NCBI GenBank assembly: GCA_963854835.1
Contig: OY978527.1
Coordinates: 24,208,557-24,272,556 of the forward strand
Reading direction: 5' to 3'
Length of the DNA: 64,000 nucleotides
Origin: Megamerina dolium
Taxonomy: Eukaryota > Arthropoda > Insecta > Diptera > Megamerinidae
Made by a program: the position numbers and the translations under genes. Below the pieces are notes generated by a model. The model made no database searches and was not told the DNA's origin. It saw only the letters and a list, made by a program, of their open reading frames with translations. Of the stretch, positions 55,741 to 64,000 are shown one piece after another. The first letter of the stretch is position 1. Each line of letters begins with the position of its first letter.

Positions 55741-55784
<44 letters not shown>

Positions 55785-55826
55785 GATATAGATATATATA
55801 TATATAGATATATATATATATATATA

Positions 55827-55882
<56 letters not shown>
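55717..55882. repeat. (TA)n microsatellite
   Basis: Mirror of 51177-51357, with TAGATA/TCTATA interruptions placed differently. Confidence 0.95.
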
Positions 55883-55885
<3 letters not shown>

Positions 55886-57533
55886 TGGCTCACAGCTTAT
55901 TTCGTACAGTGTATATATTTTTATGTACATGGCTGTAACATCGAAACTAAAAAACTTATCGATAAGTTTTGAATGTAGATGTCTGTGTATGTGTTTAGTA
56001 AACCTAATAAGAAAACGGGGAACCCCAAAAATTTTTCTTTTTGTTATGCAAGAGAGAAAAACTATTGATCAGCTGATTTTCAGCTCACATCTTATTTCGT
56101 ACACAAACTTCAATGTAAGTAAGTTTCATTCTGCCGCGCAGTTACAAAGTTTTTTTGAATTGTATGAGTTTTTGGACCTTTTTAACTATTATAACAATTT
56201 TTATTATTATTATTTTAAATAGTTAAAGTGCTGTAAATTAAACATTTAGCTTTATGGGTCATCGTACAACGATGGAACAGCGTAAACTGGTAATTAACCA
56301 TTTTAGGAAAGGTCAGAGTGTGCGAAAAATTGCTGAAATGACAAATTTAAGTGCCTCAACTGTCCAATACATCATTCAACGCTTCGTTCGCGAAAATCGG
56401 TTGGAGAACAAGGGCAGAGAAGCACCTAATAAGATTTTCAACGCATCAGACGAGCGTTATATTGTACGAAAAATTAAGAAAAATCCAAAGTTATCCGCTC
56501 CGAAGTTGGCTGCAGAGGTTCAGCGTGAAATAGGAAAATCATCCAGTGCTGAAACTGTCCGACGTGTGCTGCGCAATCATGACTTGAACGGTCGAGTAGC
56601 CCGAAAGAAACCAGTCATTTCGAAAATGAATATACAACGCCGACTTGACTTCGCCAAAGAGCATATTATTAATACTCCTGCGTTCTGGAATACCGTTATT
56701 TTCGCGGATGAGTCTAAGTTTAATATTTTTGGCTCGGACGGAATGTCATATGTTTGGCGTAAAGCTAATACCGAGCTAAACAAGGAGAACCTTAAGCCCA
56801 CAGTGAAGCATGGTGGCGGTAGCGTGATGGTTTGGGCCTGTATGTCAGCAGCCGGAGTAGGTGAATTGGTTTTTATTGAGGGAACAATGGACAAAATGAA
56901 GTACCTCGAGATTCTGAAAAACAATTAACTTCAAAGTGCAGACAAACTGGGTTTGCGGGAAGAATTTCGGTATTACCAAGATAATGACCCAAAACATAAA
57001 TCTGGGATTGTGCAATCTTGGCTTATTTGAACTGCTCACACTTGATGTCTCCACCACCACAGTCACCTGACATGAATGTGATTGAAAATCTTTAGTCTAT
57101 TTTGGACAATAAAATAAGAACACACAAGATTTCTAATAAGCAAGACCTAAAGAAGGTACTGATGGAGGAATGGAAAAAAATCACACCAGACATCACTCAA
57201 AAATTGGTGGATTCAATGCCAAGTAGACTCCAGGCTGTCATTAACGCTAAGGGATGTCATACTAAATATTAAAATCAACTTACTTTGTTTTTAGTTTGAA
57301 CTTAAAGAGACTGTACGAAATAAGCTGTGACATGAATTTTCCTATTTTTTTCTTATTTTATTTTTTTATAGTGTCAAACACTAAAATTTTGAAAAAGTAA
57401 ATTTTGGAAAATAAAAAACAAACCTTCCTTTCAAAAATGGCATTTACATTTTGTTCAAATTTTTGCTATATTAGGAATTACGACTGCAGCAATTTTTAAA
57501 CTGTCACTGTACGAAATAAGCTGGGAGCCACTG
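55883..57533 (+). mobile_element. Tc1-like transposon B, right-arm copy
   Basis: 1651 bp, TA-flanked, with the same IR/DR ends as the left copy (CAGTGGCTCACAGCTTATTT ... AAATAAGCTGGGAGCCACTG). Confidence 0.92.
56254..57272 (+). pseudogene. Tc1-like B transposase, right copy (nonsense + frameshift)
   Basis: Identical in plan to the left copy up to codon 224 (LEILKNN). There a TTA leucine codon of the left arm is TAA. Further damage follows: a lost base near 57031 (ATTTGAACTGC against ATTTGGAACTGC) and a TGG-to-TAG change in the NLW motif after the catalytic Glu (about 57095). The residue corresponding to D152 is present. Its 3' end keeps a reading that would close with CATACTAAATATTAA, the likely ancestral C-terminus. 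Not functional. Confidence 0.9.
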
Positions 57534-57588
57534 TATATATCTATATATATATATATATATATCTATATATATATATATCTATATATAT
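57534..57588. repeat. (TA)n microsatellite
   Basis: Short mirror of 49419-49525. Confidence 0.9.
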
Positions 57589-58006
57589 TTGCCTGGTATT
57601 TTAAAAACACAATATTTAAACAGATGATGTGGAAATGTGGAAAATGTGAAAAAATTAATCACAAACTAACAAACAAAATCATAGGAACGGGTCACTGCAA
57701 CGCGTTTACGCAAATAGATAACTGTACATGTACCGTTAATCGTTGAAGTGTTGCATAAAGGAATTAAAAAAATAGTTGTGAAGAGTTTCTTGACACTTGT
57801 AAAATTGAGTAAAATTTCTTTTTGTTGTATTATTCTTTTCTTTTGCGTAGAACTTGCAATTTTTTTTCATGAATCTTTTATAAATACTGAAAATATCTGT
57901 AACTAATAAAAAAAAAAATTGTATATGGAAATAAAAGTTAATATTTTTGGCTAAGAAAGTTGAAAATTTGAATTTTTTTTCAATGTGTAAACTCATTCTT
58001 GACATA

Positions 58007-58009
<3 letters not shown>
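57589..58009 (-). mobile_element. Tc1-like C, truncated copy (right arm)
   Basis: Mirror of 48998-49418 with the same 421-bp length and the same truncation point, so the truncation preceded the inverted duplication. Confidence 0.9.
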
Positions 58010-58060
<51 letters not shown>

Positions 58061-58077
58061 ATATATATATATATCTA

Positions 58078-58112
<35 letters not shown>

Positions 58113-58127
58113 ATATATATATATATA

Positions 58128-58172
<45 letters not shown>

Positions 58173-58205
58173 ATATATATATATATATATATATATATCT
58201 ATCTA

Positions 58206-58248
<43 letters not shown>

Positions 58249-58252
58249 CAAT
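58010..58252. repeat. (TA)n microsatellite with TCTATA interruptions
   Basis: Mirror of 48857-48997 but about 100 bp longer. Confidence 0.95.
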
Positions 58253-58335
58253 ATTAGTCCCTTCTAATACTGTCCAAATTTAACACGCACAACACCAATG
58301 GAAGAGAGGCCAATGAGCACCGAAGGCAATGAGCA
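58253..58335 (+). mobile_element. SINE 3' fragment (right arm)
   Basis: Mirror of 48774-48856 (CCCTTCTAATACTGTCCAAA, AATGGAAGAGAGG). Confidence 0.75.
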
Positions 58336-58356
58336 CCATTTCTAATTTTACCTTTT

Positions 58357-58690
58357 ACCACCACTCGACAATTGGCTTTCTAGATCGTGGTGCATCTTTG
58401 ACATCAAAGTTACTGGAACGAAATCGACGAAACCAAAATTGTACGTGATTGACTGTTACAGTATCAGTATTGCGTTTTCGCCTTTATGGCGTATTTTCTC
58501 TTTACTGTTGTCCATCTTTGACGCGTGCTCAAACAAGTCAAGCAATCACAAAACTGCCTGAAAAGTTGATTTAAAACGAAATCCTATCTTTCTAACGCCA
58601 TCTAGCGTAACCCGGTCGCACTTATACAACGCGAGATAGATTACCAATGCCATCTATTGGAAAAATAATGGATTTATTTTTACTACACCT
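58357..58690 (-). pseudogene. mariner relic (right arm)
   Basis: Mirror of 48419-48752. It differs near 58523 (CGCGTGCTCAAACAAG, against the complement of TTTGACAACGCG in the left arm). No catalytic domain. Confidence 0.75.
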
Positions 58691-58704
58691 TATATATGTA
58701 AATA

Positions 58705-58740
<36 letters not shown>
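58691..58740. repeat. (TA)n microsatellite
   Basis: Mirror of 48327-48418, shorter. Confidence 0.85.
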
Positions 58741-58743
<3 letters not shown>

Positions 58744-60334
58744 TGAGCGACAAAAGTCTACATACGGCGACCATTTCGGCTATCTGACATGTCCAAAAGC
58801 ATAATGAAAAGAATTAATGATGGAATTTTGTTTTAAATATGTTTTTATCATTACATTAACAAGTTATTAATATAAAACGAAAAAAATTCAATGACAAAAG
58901 TCTACATACGGCGCGCATTCCACGCTTCTTTTTGTTGTGTGTTGCGGCGCAATAACGGGAAAGTAGCGCTAGTTACATTTTGCTGTTTTGCTTGGTAATA
59001 GACATACTTGGATTGCATTTAGTTGTATTTTGGCTGTTTCCAGAAGTTCGTGGTTGTGACAATGGCTTCCCGTAAAGAAATATTAATTGATTTGCGAAAC
59101 TTAGTAGTAAAGTATAGAAATGAAAACAAATCGTAAGGTGAAATATCAAGCTTATTAAATTTAACAAAATCAACAGTTCAAACAATATGCAATAACTACA
59201 AAAAAACGAATAGTCTTGAAAATAAACCGCGTAGTGGTCGCCCAAAGAAGCTGAGTCGCAGAGATGTATCGTTCATTTTGAAAGAAGTGGATCAAAATCC
59301 GAAAGTGGCAGGCACTAAGTTGGCCGCAGAGCTAGCAACTAGGTCAAATACAAATGTGCATCCACGAACAGTTCAAAGAGCCTTGAATAATAATGGGTTT
59401 CACAGCAGAACTCCGAGTAGGAAACCGTATATAAGTGAAAAATATCGCAAACTTCGTTTGGAATTCGCGCAAAAGCATTTAGACAAGGGAATTGATTTCT
59501 GGAAACGAGTATTATTTACAGATGAGTCAAAATACAATTTATTTGGAAGTGACGGTAGAGCCAAAATTTGGAGAAAACCAAATACCGCAATGAACCCGAA
59601 ACACTTAGTTCCTACGGTGAAGCATGGCGGTGGGAGTGTAATGGTTTGGGGGGCTGTCGCTGCATCTGGAGTTGGAAATTTGGTATTTGTGGAGGGTAAT
59701 ATGGATCGCTTTCAATATAAATCTATTTTGAAACAAAACTTAAAAGCATCGGTTGATAAACTATGCCTTGGTGAGAGTTGGATCTTCCAACAGGATAGCG
59801 ATCTAAAACATTCCGCCCACATCGTGAGGGACTGGCTGCTTTACTACGCTCCACGACAACTGTATTCACCTCCTCAAAGCCCAGACTTAAATATTATTGA
59901 ACACGTTTGGGAGCTTTTGGAGCGGAAGATACGGAAACATCACATTACTAGTGCCCTAGTACTAAAAGAGAAGCTGCAACAGGAATGGCAACAAATAACG
60001 GCCCTTGAAATCGAAAATTTAGTCGTTTCAATGCCCCGACGTTTGCAAGCAGTTATAGATGCTCAACCAAATATTAAACGATGACTTATTTTAACTTTTA
60101 GTGCCTTATCAAAGTATTTATTTTGATTTTCAAATCGTACGTAGACTTTTGTCATTGAATTTTTTTCGTTTTATGTTAATAACTTGTTAAGTTTTTAATG
60201 AAATAAGAAAATTTTATTTATTAATAATAAAAACATATTTAAAACAAAATTGGATCATTACTTCTTTTCATTATGCTTTTGGACATGTCAGATAGCAGAA
60301 ATGGTCGCCGTACGTAGACTTTTGTCGCTCACTG
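58741..60334 (+). mobile_element. Tc1-like transposon A, right-arm copy
   Basis: 1594 bp, TA-flanked, with the same IR/DR termini as the left copy. It is 10 bp longer because it keeps the AGTGTAATGG stretch that the left copy lost. Confidence 0.92.
59062..60084 (+). pseudogene. Tc1-like A transposase, right copy (one in-frame stop only)
   Basis: A 340-codon frame from ATG 59062 to TGA 60082-60084, interrupted only by TAA at 59134-59136 (codon 25). It has an N-terminal helix-turn-helix (SSLLNLTKSTVQTICNNYKK), the basic GRPKKL linker, and catalytic D154 (LFTDESKYN), D245 (QQDSDLKHS) and E280 (SPDLNIIEHV), giving DD34E spacing. Apart from codon 25 nothing is visibly missing. The nearest downstream in-frame starts would delete the first DNA-binding helices, so it is probably inactive. 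Confidence 0.9.
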
Positions 60335-60668
<334 letters not shown>

Positions 60669-60751
60669 CACTTCTTAAAGATAAAACAATATAGTACCTA
60701 ATTTTATGCAATATAGGCATTAGCCAATCATTTTAGCTAATACCTTGATCA

Positions 60752-61075
60752 ATAAAAATAAATATGTGGCACTTAAAACTCCGAAGGGCTCTTTGGTCGA
60801 GCTTCTCTTCCATTATTGTTGTGAGTGCTAAATTTTGGACAGTATTAGAAGGGACCTACTTATTTTGGCCTGTTCCGAATGGCAGAAACTTTGTTCTTTC
60901 AGAAGCTTTTTATGGCAAATTGTTATTGCCGGAATTGCCAATTGATTGCCGACAGGTGGGTACCGTTCGAAAGAAAACTTATTTCGATATTAAATTTTTT
61001 ATGCTTAAGCCAGAGATTGAGCCCACGACCTACATATCAGGAGGCCAACACACTAACCACTAAGCTATGGTACCC
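60752..61075 (-). mobile_element. tRNA-derived SINE (right arm), with target-site duplication
   Basis: Mirror of 46098-46421. The duplication is preserved as ACCTTGATCA on both sides (60742-60751 and 61076-61085). Confidence 0.9.
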
Positions 61076-61242
61076 ACCTTGATCATTACTATTTTCTAAT
61101 ACTAATTTATAATTTTCAATACATAATACAATGGGGTTTACAAATAAAAAATAAGCAAATAAATACAATTTCTTGATTACCCTTCATTTTAGACAAGAAA
61201 CCAGTGATTGTAACAAATAATATCAATAACAAAAAACATAAA

Positions 61243-61305
61243 ACATACATAAAAATAATAATAATAATAATAATAACAATAATAATAATAATAACAACAA
61301 CAAAT
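61243..61305. repeat. (TAA)n microsatellite
   Basis: Mirror of the TTA run at 45868-45930. Confidence 0.85.
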
Positions 61306-61772
61306 ACAATATTTATATTCATTGAAGAACACGAAATTTGAATCATTTCAAACATTCCTTCACAACGAAGCAACAAGAAATTCAATATATTATATGGGAG
61401 ACACCGTAAGGAAGATAGAGTGTAATAATGTTCAGAGAAAACGTTGAAGAGGAAAAATGAATGTGGGTCAGTCATACATTACACTGTTCTAAAGGAGATT
61501 CCTGATTTAATTAATATTCTCTCGTCAAAATTTTCTCTAAACTTACTTACCTTCTATGCTCAAACAACTGACTATTTGCTAGTCAGTGATTGAATGAAAA
61601 TGAATGATGGCTTTTTCGAAAAACTTGAATCATAAATAGAAAACTACAATAATTTCTGGTATTTTCAAAGGCATTTTAAGTAATTAGAATTAGAGTAAAA
61701 TTGGTTTGCATATCGAAATACTTAAAAATTAGAAAGAAACATTTTAGTTTTATTTATTTATTTATTTAGTAT

Positions 61773-62068
61773 AATCGGTCCATTTTTAAGTTGGTTTTAC
61801 TTTAAAAGCCTCGCTAGATGGTGCTGCAGTACAATTTCCTGGTTTTCCTGTATTTTATATGCAAAATATTTTCAAGATTTTTTGATACGAGACAATTGTT
61901 TATTTTATTCCAAAATTGACTTATTGATATTTGGTTTATTCCAAAATCTCGGCTAGATCGCGCTGCAGTATGTTTTTTAACATTTTTCACGCATTTCTAA
62001 GTAAGAAATTGTTTATTAATATTAATTTTTGATAAAAGAACCCTCCGCTATGTAGCGTTGTAGTACAA
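61773..62068 (-). repeat. Mirror copy of the TGCAGCxCxATCTAGC-like triple repeat
   Basis: Reverse complement of 45105-45400 (CTCGCTAGATGGTGCTGCAG near 61809 and TCGGCTAGATCGCGCTGCAG near 61949). Confidence 0.45.
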
Positions 62069-62199
62069 TTTTTATATTTTACAATTACTATTATATGGAT
62101 TTCACAATGAGACTGCCTGAAATAGCTAGGAAGTATTATAGTAGAGGTTGTAGGTCATTTCGAGTAAAACAAAACTGCATACTTGGAATTTGGGGGCAC

Positions 62200-62407
62200 C
62201 TCAAAAATCTTGACTTACGGTTAAAAACCGATTTTGCACTCTTTTCACGTATATGGCAACACCTTAGTCGATTATTAACCGATTTTTATTTATTAGTCGA
62301 TTATGGAATACATACCTTTCGAACAGTATATATAGTTAATGAGATTTTATATGATATTCTCGTAAATGTGCGTACTTTTAAAATTTTTATACCAGTTCAA
62401 ACAAAAT
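62200..62407. other. Unique flank of the palindrome, nothing recognised
   Basis: AT-rich sequence right of the inverted repeat. It contains two ACCGATTTT blocks and AGTCGATTATTAACC/AGTCGATTATGG near-repeats, but no gene. Confidence 0.45.
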
Positions 62408-62781
62408 CCTACTGTGATCAAAAAGTAAGGTGAGGTGATTTTTGAAGTAAAACACAATATTCATGCAACTAAATTTATTTTGCCTCCTCCAATGTATTCC
62501 CCTCCCACTCCAATACAGTTTTTTCAACGAATTTTCCAGTCATCGAAACATTTCTGGTAAACGATTTTTAGTATAGCCTTTAAAGCAGCCAGTGAACTCT
62601 CTCTAATGACATCTACTGACTCAAAACGATGCCCTCATAGTGGTAATTTAAGCCCTAATTTAATTTATAATTGAACATGGAGCTTGTGGAATAACAACGG
62701 TTTCATTTTTGTTGAAAAACTGACGAATAGCAACTGCTGTGTGCCATGGTGCATTGTCGTGATGTAAAATATGTTTTTTTT
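62408..62781 (-). pseudogene. mariner-like transposase remnant (3' half)
   Basis: The minus strand reads HHDNAPWHTAVAIRQFFNKN near 62770-62700, matching the HDNAPxH motif with the second catalytic Asp of mariner transposases. A frameshifted tail then resembles LAALKAI...CFDDWK. The sequence ends CACCTTACTTTTTGATCACA, which looks like a mariner terminal repeat, at about 62408. The first catalytic Asp and everything upstream are missing. The 5' side is cut by the LINE fragment at 62782. Confidence 0.75.
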
Positions 62782-62889
62782 AGCTCCAGTTAGAGATTCC
62801 AAGCGCTGACAAGTTTTCAAGTACTTGGTCTTTCCACCTCTGCCTCTTCTTTGCCGTCCACATACCCTAGCCAGCGCTGCCACTGCCTC
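62782..62889 (-). pseudogene. RTE-like LINE 3' fragment, inverted
   Basis: The reverse strand reads GCGCTGGCTAGGG..., GTGGAAAGACCAAGTACTTG and GCGCTTGGAATCTCTAACTG, the same order as near 63670-63820 in the forward LINE. A small inverted piece wedged between the mariner remnant and the next LINE copy. Confidence 0.75.
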
Positions 62890-63915
62890 TAAACAACAAT
62901 GTCTGAGTTTGGTATTCCTGCAAAGCTCACTCGACTTTGTAGAATGACACTGCATAACTCCTGTTGTGCAGTGAAAATTGGGAAGGACTACCGAACGGAG
63001 TTTCAGACAAGGTGATTCGTTATCGTGCGACTACTTCAATCTTATTATGGAGAAATTAATACAAGCTGCTGATCTACGACATAATGGCACTATCTTCAAC
63101 AAAAGTGTCATGCTGTTGGCGTATGCCGACGATATTGACATAATCGGCATGAACACGCGAGCAGTCAGTGTAGCATTCTCAGTTAGAATGAGAGTCGAAT
63201 GGGTCTTACGGTGAACGAGGGCAAGACGAAGTATCTAGTGTCAACAAACAAAGAGTCCCGGCGTCTTGGACATCACGTCACTGTTGACAACTACGCTTTT
63301 GAAGTAGTAAGGGACTTTGTCTATCTTGGAACCAGCATTAACAGCAGTAATGAAGTTAGCCTGGTCAGTTGCGAAGGATCACTCTTGCAAACAGGTGCTA
63401 CTTTGGGCTAAGAAAGCAATTGAGAAGTCGGGCCCTCTCTCGAAGAACGAAAACTACACTCTACAAGTCTCTCATCATGCCTGTCCTAACATATGGCGCT
63501 GAAGCCTGGACAATTTCCACCTCAGATGAGCGAATGATTGGAGTTTTCGAGAGAAAAGTCCTACTCAAGATCTTTGGACCTATTTGCGTTGGTGGCGAGT
63601 ACCGAATAAGGTACAACCATGAGCTTAATGAGTTGTATGCTGATATTGACATCAAAATTCAGCAGCTGCGCTGGCTAGGTCATGTCGAGCGAATGGAAGA
63701 ACACGCTAAGAAGGTGTTATATTCGGAACCCGCTGGAGGACGACGCAGAAGAGGAAAACCTAACCTCCGGTGGAAAGACCAAGTACTGGAGAACCTGACG
63801 GCGCTTGGAATTTCTAACTGGCGCCAGCTAGCGAAGAACAGAGATGGCTGGCGAAGCATGATATTTTCGGCCTAAATCGATACTAGGTTGTTATGGCCAC
63901 ATCAGTAAGTAAGTA
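62890..63915 (+). pseudogene. RTE-like LINE, 5'-truncated, with AAGT tail
   Basis: Begins inside the RT domain (TMSEFGIPAKLT, then RRMTLHNSCCAVKIG in broken frames). It shows the RT catalytic YADD at 63122-63133 (LLAYADDIDIIGMN), VNEGKTKYLVSTNKESRRLG and a long open C-terminal part (63369-63875; MRRITLANRCYFGL ... NRDGWRSMIFSA). A few base losses near 62985 and 63190 break the frame. It ends after TTATGGCCACATCAG in (TAAG)n like the copy at 41845. Of the copies in this window it has the best 3' half. Confidence 0.88.
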
Positions 63916-63916
63916 G

Positions 63917-64000
63917 TATGTTCCTTTAGAGCATTTCCTGAAGTGCGGCGATGTCAGCCTTATATTTGTCGAGGACATCAACCAGTTGTATAGAAGCACC
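63917..64000 (-). pseudogene. RTE-like LINE 5' part (endonuclease start), minus strand
   Basis: The reverse complement encodes GASIQLVDVLDKYKADIAAL and then QEML, matching the first conserved block (LxxYKADIxALQE) of an RTE-type endonuclease. The catalytic Glu lies in QE. It continues beyond the window edge, so a further LINE copy probably lies to the right. Confidence 0.65.

Noticed and set aside
62095..62433. 112-codon plus-strand frame across the right palindrome boundary
   Set aside because: It crosses a rearrangement breakpoint and a mariner terminus and shows no domain, so it is a chance frame.

Overview
Eukaryotic, strongly AT-rich nuclear DNA, most likely from a higher dipteran (fly). 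The evidence is three spliced exons of a fly-like Sec16 gene with polyglutamine runs, together with Tc1/mariner DNA transposons, RTE-like LINEs with short AAGT tails, a tRNA-derived SINE and long (TA)n tracts. A tephritid-like fly is my guess. Species cannot be fixed from the sequence alone. No prokaryotic operons or CRISPR arrays were seen.

Layout. (1) 1-31471 is a satellite array with a 174-bp monomer that is itself two diverged 87-bp halves. It has higher-order periods of 1016 and 842 bp and a nearly identical 4.7-kb duplication (19514-24210 and 24590-29287). Orientation flips occur at about 29497, 30195 and 30298. (2) 31472-33526 is a truncated antisense RTE-like LINE at the edge of the array, followed by a decayed satellite relic. 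(3) 33721-36800 is intergenic, with LINE scraps, a TAATCC-rich patch and microsatellites. (4) 36801-42504 (minus strand) holds the last three coding exons of Sec16, the scaffold of ER exit sites. The 4.8-kb intron between the first two contains remnants of two LINE types. (5) 42505-44674 is probably upstream Sec16 intron with decayed repeats and a (TA)n tract.

(6) 44974-62199 is a 17.2-kb inverted repeat (palindrome) with arms of about 8.5 kb and a 152-bp AT-only spacer. Each arm carries, from outside in: unique DNA, a SINE with target-site duplication, Tc1-like element A, a mariner relic, a SINE scrap, a truncated Tc1-C end, Tc1-like element B, Tc1-like element C and a second SINE. (TA)n tracts separate them from element A inward. 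The arms differ by small indels and substitutions. Element B's transposase is open in the left arm and broken in the right. Element A shares one premature stop in both arms, so that stop predates the duplication. (7) 62200-64000 is a mosaic of a mariner remnant and RTE-like LINE fragments in both orientations.

Only Sec16 looks like a host gene. The rest is satellite and mobile DNA. The features most worth checking are the palindrome and its breakpoint inside a SINE, the architecture of the 174-bp satellite, and the one potentially coding-competent Tc1 element.
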